This document shows, piece by piece, positions 7,423-15,229 of a stretch of DNA of 64,000 bases. Every line of letters starts with the position of its first letter. Position 1 is the stretch's first letter. The translations under genes and the position numbers were made by a program. Below the pieces are notes generated by a model. It did no database searches, was not told the origin of the DNA, and was given only the letters and a program-made list of their open reading frames with translations. This DNA is from Solitalea canadensis DSM 3403 (lineage in GTDB: Bacteria > Bacteroidota > Bacteroidia > Sphingobacteriales > Sphingobacteriaceae), in assembly GCF_000242635.2 (NCBI RefSeq), contig NC_017770.1, positions 2,678,669-2,742,668 of the forward strand, read 5' to 3'.

Positions 7423-10350
7423 TTATTTATTCAGTAGTCCATCAAACGTTATCGCAACATAATACACTCCACCCAAAGTAGGTCCTCCGGCATATTGAAT
7501 ATAGTTTCTGTTGAACAAGTTAGTTCCCCCAACTTTCACACTGGCTTTTGCCTGAGGAATTGCCAATGATACCTGTGCATCGAATGTATGAATAGCATCA
7601 ACAGTTCCGGTTACAAGCGGACTTTCCCACAAGAATGATTGTTGCCATTTATAGATAATACTAAAACCCACATTTTTAACCACTTCCCTATTACCAAATG
7701 AAACATTTCCAGACCATTCAGGCGTATTAAAGCCGGTTACAAAAATGTCTGAAGTTTCATTAGCCTTCATTTTATTGAAGCTTACATTACCGCCAACAGT
7801 GTAGCGTTTGTAGAAGTTGTAGGTAATTCCAAGCGCAGAACCATAGTTGCGGTAGGTATTTTTAGCATTGGTATAAACACGGTAACGATCTTGTCCCTTG
7901 CTTGCTGCGTTCCCTCCTGTTCCCGGATTTGGATCGCGATTACGGTCAACCATCGCAATTACAGCAGCATCAGAACCAACAGTTTCTCCTTTTGGAACGT
8001 AAACCTGTACTTGCCCTAAAAAGCCAGTGTAATCATTGGTATAAGCATCCACATCAACAACCAGTTTATTATTGAACAAGATGCTTTTATAACCAACTTC
8101 AAATGAATTGATACGCTCAGGGCCCGCATCAGGAAGGTTTGCCACCTTTAATAAATCTCTGTTAGCTAATGCAGCAGCATCCGTATTGCCAGCAGCTTTA
8201 ACGGCTGCGTTAAAATTAACAACTGAAGCTTGTGTATAGCTGTTATCCAGGTATCCAAGTCCTTCGTTAATGTACGGAAGACTACCAACACGTTTTACAC
8301 GACCGTTATTTACATAAGAAAGTGCCTCAAACAATGCAGGGAAACGATAACCTTGCTGGAAGGTTACACGGAAATTATGTTTTTCAGAAAGCGTATAAAC
8401 CGCTGCAATACGAGGAGTTAATTTTGGATCGAATTCAGGATTATAATCCATACGAACAGAACCAAATAATTTCAGTTTTTCCTGAAAGAAAGTCTTGGTA
8501 ACCTGTGCGAAACCACCAAACTTCTTGTAAGAAACATCATTACCAAAGGTTCCGTCAGCTAATGGCTTATTACGATCTTCAATTGGTCTTGAAAAATCCA
8601 CAAAATTGTTTCCATCTGGAATAATGTCATAAATACGGGCATCAGCACCAATCAACAAATCAAAATATTTAACTTGTTTTGAAAGATCCCATTGGCCTTC
8701 AACATTATACAAACGGCTTTTTTGAACCAAAGCAGCACCACCTGTTTCCGGAGCATCCGGAATAGTTGCAGATTTAATGTCCCAGTTATTGATACCAATG
8801 ATAGTGTTTTTCAAATCCTGAAAGGCTTGTGTTCCAGGTTGCACACGACTTGCATCTGCTGCCTGCCGAGCGAATTGTGTAGCAGCCGCAAGATTTTCTG
8901 AGGTAAGTGCACCACCATGATCAATACCATAAGTGTTTAAAGCCGTTTTAAATTTCGCGGCCCATGCTGTACCGCTACCTCCACTATACAAATCCATATT
9001 ATCAGCTAATGGCTTCACATTAAATGAATCTCCGGTATCTTCTAACGACATATAACCACGGATCAGGAAATTACTTCCTTTTAATTCTACTTTATGATTC
9101 TGAACAATCACATTATCTAATTGAATTTTATTTCCGCGCTGAAAAACTCCGTCCATCTTTCCAAAACGATAAGAATATGAGGCTTCCAGATTATCTGTAA
9201 TACGATAATGTAATGCTGCGTCAAATTTTAAGTTATCAACGTTAGGGCTTACCAAGTCTTTTTCCCAGTAACCAGTGCGGGCAACAGTAAGTGTTTGATT
9301 AGGTTTACCATCAATAGTTAATCCTGTTAATGACACTGTATTACTTCCAGCCAAAGCATCATCTCCATACTTATTCCAGCCATCAAATACAGCATTATTA
9401 GCACCATCAAGAGCAGGATAAGCGGGATTGGCCGTTTTTAAGTTATTAGGATTTTGATCAAGGCGAGTATCTGAAAGCCAATCCGTGCCTTTCATGTAGC
9501 TAAAGTTCACTTTAAACGCCCATTTATTATTAAACGCTTTAGCATAACGAAGAGCAGTTTCCGTAAGATTGCTTACATCCCTTCCTGTTCCCTCAATATG
9601 ATTGATACCATTTCTACTATAAACACTTAATCCCTGGTAAACAAACGGACTTTTAGTCAATAGGTTAGACATACCATTAATGGCATTCATGCCGTATAAT
9701 GCAGAAGCTGCACCGGGAGTGATTTCAACGCTTGCAATATCTAACTCTGTTGGACCGATAGCATTACCAAGCGGAACACCTAATGTAGCTGCTTGCATAT
9801 CAACACCGTCCACCAGTTGCATAAAGCGAAAGTTATTAGGAATGTTAAATCCGCGTGTATTGGGCACTTTGAATGTTAAGCTAGAAGTGGTCATTTGTAC
9901 TCCTTTAACGTTTTCTAAGGCATCGTAAAAAGTAGGAGCCGGAGATTGTTTGATCGCTCTTATATCCAGTTTTTCAATTGCCACAGGCGATTTTAAAATA
10001 CTTTCTTCTACTCTGGAAGCAGTAACCACCACCTCATTTGCCTGTATATTAATGCTTGAAAGGTTTAAAGCGATGGATTGATTAATATCCTTCACCTCAA
10101 ACTCCTGGCTCTGAAAACCCACTAAAAACACTTGCAACACAAAAGGAAGTTTCTGACGTGTTTTTAATTCAAATCGTCCGTCGTTATTAGTTGACGTACC
10201 TGAATTGGTTCCCTTTACCCTTACTGATACACCACTTAATGCTTCGTGGGAATCTTTATCTTTAATGGTACCACTTATCAATATTGCATCTTGTGCTAGT
10301 AACCTCAACGAAAAGGTCAAAAGGATAGCTATTAGTAATGATTTTTTCAT
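7423..10350 (-). CDS. TonB-dependent outer-membrane receptor with carboxypeptidase-regulatory-like N-domain
   Basis: The 975-residue protein has a signal peptide (MKKSLLIAILLTFSLRLLAQ), a CarboxypepD_reg-like beta-sandwich (ILISGTIKDKDSHEALSGVS, about residues 22-105), a plug domain beginning near VVVTASRVEES, and a long beta-barrel ending GGVYYVAITFDGLLNK. It is not a SusC (no paired SusD). It would import a scarce ligand across the outer membrane using TonB energy. Its place inside a sulfur-assimilation cluster, and a leader peptide ending in three cysteine codons, suggest a sulfur-containing ligand. That is inference; the sequence does not show the substrate. Confidence 0.88.
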   Translation of the reverse strand: MKKSLLIAILLTFSLRLLAQDAILISGTIKDKDSHEALSGVSVRVKGTNSGTSTNNDGRFELKTRQKLPFVLQVFLVGFQSQEFEVKDINQSIALNLSSINIQANEVVVTASRVEESILKSPVAIEKLDIRAIKQSPAPTFYDALENVKGVQMTTSSLTFKVPNTRGFNIPNNFRFMQLVDGVDMQAATLGVPLGNAIGPTELDIASVEITPGAASALYGMNAINGMSNLLTKSPFVYQGLSVYSRNGINHIEGTGRDVSNLTETALRYAKAFNNKWAFKVNFSYMKGTDWLSDTRLDQNPNNLKTANPAYPALDGANNAVFDGWNKYGDDALAGSNTVSLTGLTIDGKPNQTLTVARTGYWEKDLVSPNVDNLKFDAALHYRITDNLEASYSYRFGKMDGVFQRGNKIQLDNVIVQNHKVELKGSNFLIRGYMSLEDTGDSFNVKPLADNMDLYSGGSGTAWAAKFKTALNTYGIDHGGALTSENLAAATQFARQAADASRVQPGTQAFQDLKNTIIGINNWDIKSATIPDAPETGGAALVQKSRLYNVEGQWDLSKQVKYFDLLIGADARIYDIIPDGNNFVDFSRPIEDRNKPLADGTFGNDVSYKKFGGFAQVTKTFFQEKLKLFGSVRMDYNPEFDPKLTPRIAAVYTLSEKHNFRVTFQQGYRFPALFEALSYVNNGRVKRVGSLPYINEGLGYLDNSYTQASVVNFNAAVKAAGNTDAAALANRDLLKVANLPDAGPERINSFEVGYKSILFNNKLVVDVDAYTNDYTGFLGQVQVYVPKGETVGSDAAVIAMVDRNRDPNPGTGGNAASKGQDRYRVYTNAKNTYRNYGSALGITYNFYKRYTVGGNVSFNKMKANETSDIFVTGFNTPEWSGNVSFGNREVVKNVGFSIIYKWQQSFLWESPLVTGTVDAIHTFDAQVSLAIPQAKASVKVGGTNLFNRNYIQYAGGPTLGGVYYVAITFDGLLNK

Positions 10351-10393
10351 TCTATTAAGTATTAGTTGGTTGAATAATAAATAGTTGTAATTA

Positions 10394-10416
10394 GTAATAC
10401 CTGAAATAGGTATTAC
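10394..10416 (-). promoter_or_regulatory. Leader hairpin between the Cys-rich leader peptide and the receptor gene
   Basis: A perfect 9-bp stem GTAATACCT / AGGTATTAC with a 5-base loop lies 15 bases after the leader peptide stop and 43 bases before the receptor ATG. No T-run follows, so it could act on translation, on mRNA stability or as one arm of an attenuator; its role is inferred from position only. Confidence 0.45.
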
Positions 10417-10431
10417 CTTTTATCGCTTGTT

Positions 10432-10479
10432 TTAGCAACAACAATCATAGAGCTGTAGTGCTGTCGATTTGCTTTTCAT
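10432..10479 (-). CDS. 15-residue leader peptide ending Cys-Cys-Cys upstream of the TonB receptor
   Basis: An ATG at 10479 opens MKSKSTALQLYDCCC followed by TAA at 10432. It lies inside the 5' leader of the TonB-dependent receptor, downstream of a TATATTTG promoter box and upstream of a stable hairpin. Three consecutive Cys codons (TGT TGT TGC) directly before the stop are the expected design of a ribosome-mediated cysteine sensor: low Cys-tRNA stalls the ribosome on the run. Polycysteine upstream ORFs with this logic are known in mycobacteria. Translation here has not been shown. Confidence 0.5.
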   Translation of the reverse strand: MKSKSTALQLYDCCC

Positions 10480-10549
10480 TTGTATTCTATTAGGTTGATT
10501 TGGAAGAAAGATTGAGCGTAGCTTTCTTCTTAATTAAAAGTTAACAAGA

Positions 10550-10557
10550 CAAATATA
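10550..10557 (-). promoter_or_regulatory. -7 box (TATATTTG) of the TonB receptor transcript
   Basis: TATATTTG on the minus strand matches TAnnTTTG; no TTG is seen at the -33 position, so an activator may be needed. It would give a leader of about 195 bases, which includes a GAAGAAAG/CTTTCTTC hairpin, the Cys leader peptide and the 10394-10416 hairpin. This accounts for the gene-free stretch 10351-10655. Confidence 0.45.
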
Positions 10558-10596
10558 TATAAATCCTACAGATTAAGTAGATTATTTTAAAAAAAA

Positions 10597-10624
10597 TTTA
10601 GGGTATTTAATAAAACACCCTAAA
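10597..10624 (-). terminator. Rho-independent terminator of the DUF4349 gene
   Basis: On the minus strand TTTAGGGT pairs with ACCCTAAA (10617-10624 with 10597-10604) and is followed by eight T residues (10589-10596), 32 bases beyond the stop of the DUF4349 gene. Confidence 0.75.
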
Positions 10625-10655
10625 AAACGCTTTTTTAGCCTTTATGGCGATTATT

Positions 10656-11531
10656 TTATTTATTATTTAAGAGGTTCATTACTTTAAGTTTATCGGCAAT
10701 TAAAAGTAAAACGAATATTGTAAGGGAAAGTACGAGTGAAATAAATACAATAATTGCAAAGTATTTAATTGTCCACTCTAATGACACTTTCACTCTGTGA
10801 AACAGGCCGATTTTCTTTTCAGTTGCTCCTTCATAGAGTGAGAGTTTGACTGTACAAAATTCATTTTCAGAATCAAAATTACCTAACTCAACCCCAAGTT
10901 CCTGAAGCTTCTCTTCTGTTTCTAATATCTTATCATTCAACGCTATAAAATCAGTTATTTCTCCCCCTCTGGATTTCAGCTCATTTAATGATTGTAACGT
11001 TTTCTCAATTGAAACTTTCTTTGCATTTAGTTGCCTGTACTCGTTTGTTTTATCGACTTTGGTAATTTCCTTTGTCTTAACAAGTCCAATTTTCTGAATA
11101 TCAACATAAAAACTATCAAATTTTGCTGGATTAACTCCAATGACTAAATGAAGTTGCCTGTTCCCCTGCTGCCCCACATTCTGTTCGTATTGAATAACAG
11201 CACTGTACGATTTGGTTTTGCCTTTAATTAGTTTATCATCTTTTTCAAATTCAGAAGATTTTGTTTTTATAGAGGCCGTTTTTTCAAACTTTTGATTGGT
11301 CGATAAAGATGGAACTGCCTGATAATTAGCCCCTTTAATTAAAATCTTTTCTGAAGCATAGTTCTTTCTAAGGTTTTCAATGCTGCTAAAAAAATCTTCA
11401 CTGTAATTATTGTTATAATTAACAGATCCCCCTGCAACATATCCATAAATCAACCTAAAAATAAAAAGGAGAATAAAAACAGCTCCAAACCATTTACTTA
11501 TTCTCCAAAATTGCGTTTTAAAATTGGGCAT
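10656..11531 (-). CDS. DUF4349 domain membrane protein
   Basis: The 291-residue protein has an N-terminal membrane segment (about 15-30), an extracytoplasmic middle part and a C-terminal membrane helix (AIIVFISLVLSLTIFVLLLI, about 258-280). The middle ends in a predicted coiled coil (KKVSIEKTLQSLNELKSRGG through LNDKILETEEKLQELGVEL) and the strand NEFCTVKLSLYEG, the usual C-terminal pattern of DUF4349. The family has no established biochemical role. Between metZ and the receptor gene it may simply be a passenger in the sulfur cluster. Its start lies 65 bases after the metZ stop, so co-transcription is possible. Confidence 0.75.
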   Translation of the reverse strand: MPNFKTQFWRISKWFGAVFILLFIFRLIYGYVAGGSVNYNNNYSEDFFSSIENLRKNYASEKILIKGANYQAVPSLSTNQKFEKTASIKTKSSEFEKDDKLIKGKTKSYSAVIQYEQNVGQQGNRQLHLVIGVNPAKFDSFYVDIQKIGLVKTKEITKVDKTNEYRQLNAKKVSIEKTLQSLNELKSRGGEITDFIALNDKILETEEKLQELGVELGNFDSENEFCTVKLSLYEGATEKKIGLFHRVKVSLEWTIKYFAIIVFISLVLSLTIFVLLLIADKLKVMNLLNNK

Positions 11532-11596
11532 AATGTTTTAATGCTTTAAATATTAACTATCAAACATAACAATTACTTATTATGTATAAAAGTTAT

Positions 11597-12769
11597 TTAA
11601 AGCTTCGAAACTTCTAATGCTTGTTTAATATCTTTCAGAATATCGTCGATATGCTCTAAACCAATAGACACCCTAACAGTTCCCTGATTGATGCCAACCT
11701 GTTGACGTTCAGCTTCGGTTAACTTTGAATGCGTACTTGATGCCGGATGCGTTGCAATTGAGCGCGTATCTCCTAAGTTTGCTGAGATAGAAAACATTTT
11801 TAATGCATCCATAAACTTACTTGCGCGATCATAACCTCCTTTAACCACAAAGGTTACAATGCCCCCTCCCGCTCTCATTTGTTTTTTAGCAATTTCATAT
11901 TGAGGGTGAGATTTTAATAATGGATATTTAACCAACTCAATCTCCGGGTTAGCTTCCAAAAACTCGGCTACCTTAAGTGCATTATCACAGTGGCGGTCCA
12001 TGCGGACAGCTAATGTTTCAAGGCTTTTCGAAAGCATCCATGCATTGAACGGCGACATAGCCGGACCTGAATGGCGGGCGAATCCCTCTATTTCAGCAAT
12101 CAATTTTTGACTTCCCAGTATTAAACCGCCTAAGGTGCGACCCTGACCGTCGATATATTTTGTAGCAGAGTGAATAGAAAGATCTGCTCCATATTTGATA
12201 GGTTGTTGCAGATAAGGTGTTGCAAAACAATTATCTACCACTAAAATAGCATTGTGTTTTTTCGCAAATTTACCCAACCATTCCAAGTCGATAATATCGA
12301 TTCCCGGATTAGAGGGTGTCTCCACAAAAATCATTTTCGTAGTTGGCTGAATAAGGTTTTCCCATTCTTCCGGTTTATCCAAATCAGCATAGGTTGATGT
12401 TACCCCCCATTTAGGAAATACATTTACCAATAACTGATGAGTTGAACCAAACACCGAACGGCTCGACAAAACATGGTCGCCGGACTTTAAGAAAGCAGCG
12501 AAAGTGGTGAAAATAGCTGCCATACCTGTTGAAGTTGCCCATCCTGTTTCAGAACCTTCCAAAATGGCCATTTTTTCAATCAATTCAGAAGTATTTGGAT
12601 TTGAATAACGACTGTAGATATTTCCTTCCCGTTCATTTGCAAAAAGCGCGCGCATATCTTCCGCGTCATCAAATTTATAGCTTGAAGTTAGGTAGATAGG
12701 TGCTGAATGCTCTTTTGCCCCTGAGCGTTCTGTTTGAATACGAATAGCGTTGGTTTCGAAATTTGACAT
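11597..12769 (-). CDS. metZ: O-succinylhomoserine sulfhydrylase (Cys/Met PLP-dependent enzyme)
   Basis: The 390-residue enzyme belongs to the Cys/Met-metabolism PLP family. Visible motifs are EGNIYSRYSNPNTSELIEKM, WATSTGMAAIFTTFAAF (cofactor phosphate region), FVETPSNPGIDIID and SIHSATKYIDGQGRTLGG, where the Lys of SATKY is the PLP Schiff-base residue. It would join sulfide from the neighbouring sulfite reductase to activated homoserine to give homocysteine, the direct-sulfhydrylation route. MetZ is preferred over MetB/MetC from overall resemblance and context, but family members are hard to separate by motifs alone. Expression is very likely controlled by the SAM-I riboswitch upstream. No clear Shine-Dalgarno precedes the ATG at 12769. 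Confidence 0.85.
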   Translation of the reverse strand: MSNFETNAIRIQTERSGAKEHSAPIYLTSSYKFDDAEDMRALFANEREGNIYSRYSNPNTSELIEKMAILEGSETGWATSTGMAAIFTTFAAFLKSGDHVLSSRSVFGSTHQLLVNVFPKWGVTSTYADLDKPEEWENLIQPTTKMIFVETPSNPGIDIIDLEWLGKFAKKHNAILVVDNCFATPYLQQPIKYGADLSIHSATKYIDGQGRTLGGLILGSQKLIAEIEGFARHSGPAMSPFNAWMLSKSLETLAVRMDRHCDNALKVAEFLEANPEIELVKYPLLKSHPQYEIAKKQMRAGGGIVTFVVKGGYDRASKFMDALKMFSISANLGDTRSIATHPASSTHSKLTEAERQQVGINQGTVRVSIGLEHIDDILKDIKQALEVSKL

Positions 12770-12778
12770 TCTGTTAGA

Positions 12779-12874
12779 TTAAATTTTAGAATTTGAAATA
12801 TAGGATGAGAGATTTGAGACATCACGGTAGGTAACATCGCCAAAATTCCTTAATAAATTTAATTGTAAATTCAT
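12779..12874 (-). CDS. Possible 31-residue leader ORF between the SAM riboswitch and metZ
   Basis: An open frame begins at the ATG at 12874 with AGGA five bases upstream and stops at 12779, nine bases before the metZ ATG. The peptide starts MNLQLNLLRNFGDVTYRDVS. The ACAG preceding its start lies in the 3' strand of riboswitch stem P1, so SAM binding could hide this start, and metZ, which lacks a ribosome-binding site, could be translated by coupling. Against this, the second half of the frame is made of the same GAGATTTGA-type words found in noncoding gaps here, so it may be fortuitous. Confidence 0.3.
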   Translation of the reverse strand: MNLQLNLLRNFGDVTYRDVSNLSSYISNSKI

Positions 12875-12878
12875 GATC

Positions 12879-13002
12879 CTGTAATTTTTATAGTTCCCAA
12901 TAAACTCAATTATTTGGGCAGGATTTGGCACCTTTCCGTATGCGGCGGTTGCCAGAGGGTCTTAGAGCCTGTTCTCTCGCCTCTTCTTTATAAGAACTAC
13001 AG
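12879..13002 (-). ncRNA. SAM-I (S-box) riboswitch controlling metZ
   Basis: Read on the minus strand the segment has the S-box core in order: an AAGAAGAGGCGAG 5' region, CAGGCTCTAAGACCCTC, TGGCAACCGCC, AAAGGTGCCAAATCCTGCC and a closing helix. Stem P1 pairs CTGTAGTTCTTATA (at 13002) with TATAAAAATTACAG (ending 12879), 14 pairs with one G-U and one mismatch. The ligand is S-adenosylmethionine; binding should switch the downstream sulfhydrylase gene off when methionine is plentiful. No terminator hairpin with a T-run lies between it and the ATG, which points to translational control. Confidence 0.9.
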
Positions 13003-13041
13003 TAACTTAGTGGAATGCTAAGGAGTAATTCAAAGTGGCTG

Positions 13042-13049
13042 CAAATATA
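13042..13049 (-). promoter_or_regulatory. -7 box (TATATTTG) of the riboswitch-metZ transcript
   Basis: TATATTTG on the minus strand matches TAnnTTTG and lies about 40 bases before the start of riboswitch stem P1. No TTG is seen at -33. It fits the expected start of the metZ leader RNA. Confidence 0.45.
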
Positions 13050-13228
13050 GGATTTAGATTTGAGATGTGAGATATTAGATTTGAGAAAAATTTCAATCTA
13101 AATTTGAGATTTGAGATATGGTATCTGAGAAAATCCATCTGACATAACCTCGTATTTGAATATAAATATGGGATTTGGAAAATCTATCTTATTAAGAAAT
13201 CTCAAATTCCATATCCCATATCTCACAT
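13050..13228. repeat. Degenerate GAGATTTGAGATATG-word inverted repeat
   Basis: The gap between osmC and the metZ promoter is filled by variants of the words GATTTGAGAT, GAGATATGG and ATTAGATTTGAGA on the left and their reverse complements (AAATCTCAAATTCCATATCC, CCCATATCTCACATCTAA) on the right, which can form a long imperfect hairpin. With the riboswitch and promoter it accounts for the whole gene-free stretch 12770-13228. Confidence 0.7.
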
Positions 13229-13642
13229 CTAATTAAGCTTATAAGTATAGCTTAATTTAGCTGTTTTACCTAAAATCTGAGCTACTGAGCAGTATTTATC
13301 GTAGGTAAGAGCCAAAGCTCTTTCGATCTTTTCTGTATTTAAGTCTCCGAAGAAATGATATTCAACATTGATCACTTCAAACAATGAAGGAATTTCTCCA
13401 TCTACACGTTTGGCGTCAATGCTGATTTTAAGGTCTTTTAACGGTTCTTTTTGCTTTGTAAGTATCGAGATAACATCAATAGCGCTACATCCTCCTAAAC
13501 CCGCTAAAAGCGTTTCCATCGGACGAAAACCTTTGTTCTCTCCTCCTATTGACGGATTTGCATCTATATTTACAACATTTCCCTGCTCGTTTACAGCTTC
13601 GAAATGGTAAGCGTTGTTTTTACGTTCCAGTTTAATATTCAT
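13229..13642 (-). CDS. OsmC/Ohr family protein
   Basis: The 137-residue protein has the OsmC layout: an N-terminal strand region (MNIKLERKNNAYHFEAVNEQ), the central helix GFRPMETLLAGLGGCSAIDV with the conserved Cys, and a second conserved Cys in DKYCSVAQILGKTAKLSY. The two cysteines form the peroxidatic/resolving pair in family members that reduce organic hydroperoxides or handle sulfane sulfur. Its place between metZ and cysN suggests a link to thiol chemistry rather than osmotic stress, but that is inference from context. Word-repeat hairpins flank it on both sides. Confidence 0.85.
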   Translation of the reverse strand: MNIKLERKNNAYHFEAVNEQGNVVNIDANPSIGGENKGFRPMETLLAGLGGCSAIDVISILTKQKEPLKDLKISIDAKRVDGEIPSLFEVINVEYHFFGDLNTEKIERALALTYDKYCSVAQILGKTAKLSYTYKLN

Positions 13643-13704
13643 TCTTTGATCCTGATTTAAGTTCTACAGCTTTGAAATTCGAGGCACCTAAATTATCAAT
13701 AATA

Positions 13705-13835
13705 TTAGATTTGAGATGTGGGATTTGAGACTCTTATCTATTAATAGCTTATCCTATCTCTATCTAATTGTTAATATGAGCTGAAGGATTAGTACATACT
13801 TAAAGTCTATCTCATATCTAATATCTCAAATCTAC
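13705..13835. repeat. Degenerate ATTTGAGATGTG-word inverted repeat
   Basis: Between cysN and osmC, left-hand words (TTAGATTTGAGATGTGGGAT) are mirrored by right-hand words (TATCTCATATCTAATATC and ATCTCAAATCTA). It is the same word family as at 13050-13228, with unique sequence between the arms. It may serve as the cysN-side boundary or transcript end of osmC. Confidence 0.6.
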
Positions 13836-13839
13836 CCCT

Positions 13840-15087
13840 TTACAAAATTACTCCGGCAGCAACTGTATTTTTTGTGCCTTCATCTATAATAATAAAGGAA
13901 CCGTTCGCTTTGTTTTGTTCGTAAGCATCAAAAAATAACGGTTGTGCAGTTTTGATCTGAACTTGTGCAATATCATTCAGCTTCAACTGCTTACGTTCAG
14001 TATCTTTTTCCAATGTACTTGTATTTACTATGAAGTCGACATCGCGAAGCATTGATTTTACACGATTATTACTGTGCTGAATAATATATTTTCCTCCCTG
14101 AACTGAAGGTGTTGTATCCATCCAACAAACCTGGGCTGTAAATTCTTTGTCGGCTTTTGGCTGATTACCAACCTTGGCAATTAAATTCCCACGGGTAATA
14201 TCAATCTCGTCTTCAAGCAAAAATGTTACTGCATTTTTAACCTCTGCAGTTTGCAGATCGCCATCAAATGTGGTGATTTGCTTGATTTTCGATGTTAATC
14301 CCGACGGGAATGCAATTACTTCATCACCCACACTGAATTTTCCACTCGCCACACGACCTGCATATCCTCTGAAATCGTGATATTCTTCTGAATGCGGACG
14401 AATTACATACTGAACAGGGAAACGAGCATCGTTCGTATTTTCATCTTTGTTAACTTCAACATTTTCAAGGTATTCAAGCAATGTCGGGCCTGTATACCAA
14501 TTCATTGTTTCTGAACGATTCACAATGTTATCTCCCTTAAGCGACGAGGCCGGAATAAAGGTTAGGTTTTGATGTAAACGGTCAAACCCTTTTACGAATT
14601 GTTCAAATTCAATGCGGATATTATTGAATGCATCTTCTGAATAATCAACCAAATCCATTTTGTTTACACAAACCACCACTTCAGGGATTTGCAATAGATT
14701 GGCAATAAAGAAATGGCGGTGCGTTTGTTCAATTACACCTTTCCGAGCGTCAATAAGTATGATAGAAAGCTGAGAATTGGATGAACCGGTAACCATATTT
14801 CGGGTATACTCAACGTGTCCTGGGGTATCAGCAATGATGAATTTGCGTTTATCTGTATTGAAATAGATATGTGCTACATCAATGGTAATTCCCTGCTCAC
14901 GTTCAGCACTTAGTCCATCTGTAAGTAATGATAAATCTAAATAATCAAAACCTTTGCGTTTACTAGCCGCCTCAACCGCCTGAATTTGGTCGGTAGTAAG
15001 CGAGTTTGTATCATATAATAAACGACCGATTAAGGTACTTTTACCATCATCTACACTTCCTGCGGTCGAAAATTTGAGTAGTTCCAT
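13840..15087 (-). CDS. cysN: Sulfate adenylyltransferase subunit 1 (GTPase)
   Basis: The 415-residue GTPase shows the P-loop GSVDDGKSTLIGRLLYD, the G3 box ADTPGHVEY and the G4 box VNKMDLVDY, followed by the EF-Tu-like beta-barrel domains. With CysD it makes APS from sulfate and ATP, GTP hydrolysis driving the reaction. Length equals stand-alone CysN; there is no fused APS kinase (CysC) domain and no cysC gene nearby, consistent with direct reduction of APS by the CysH type encoded next to it. It lies 137 bases after cysD on the same strand. Confidence 0.95.
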   Translation of the reverse strand: MELLKFSTAGSVDDGKSTLIGRLLYDTNSLTTDQIQAVEAASKRKGFDYLDLSLLTDGLSAEREQGITIDVAHIYFNTDKRKFIIADTPGHVEYTRNMVTGSSNSQLSIILIDARKGVIEQTHRHFFIANLLQIPEVVVCVNKMDLVDYSEDAFNNIRIEFEQFVKGFDRLHQNLTFIPASSLKGDNIVNRSETMNWYTGPTLLEYLENVEVNKDENTNDARFPVQYVIRPHSEEYHDFRGYAGRVASGKFSVGDEVIAFPSGLTSKIKQITTFDGDLQTAEVKNAVTFLLEDEIDITRGNLIAKVGNQPKADKEFTAQVCWMDTTPSVQGGKYIIQHSNNRVKSMLRDVDFIVNTSTLEKDTERKQLKLNDIAQVQIKTAQPLFFDAYEQNKANGSFIIIDEGTKNTVAAGVIL

Positions 15088-15142
15088 GTTGTTTTTTGGG
15101 ATTACACTGATTGTTGAAAAGATTTACTCCGATTTTTTTAAA

Positions 15143-15229
15143 GGTCGATAGACCATAGTCCATAGACCATAGTTTTTTGTCGCTATAAAAGCAAATCTAT
15201 TGACCATAGTCTATTGTCCATGGACTAAA
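15143..15229. repeat. Degenerate CCATAGACCATAG-word inverted repeat between cysD and cysN
   Basis: The words GATAGACCATAGTCCATAG and ACCATAGTTTTTTGTC on the left are mirrored by TTGACCATAGTCTATTGTCC on the right; several registers can pair. The last bases run into the end of cysD. Confidence 0.6.

Noticed and set aside
10351-10655. Cobalamin or TPP riboswitch in the TonB receptor leader
   Set aside because: No B12-box or thi-box core was found; the leader instead has simple hairpins and a Cys-rich short ORF.
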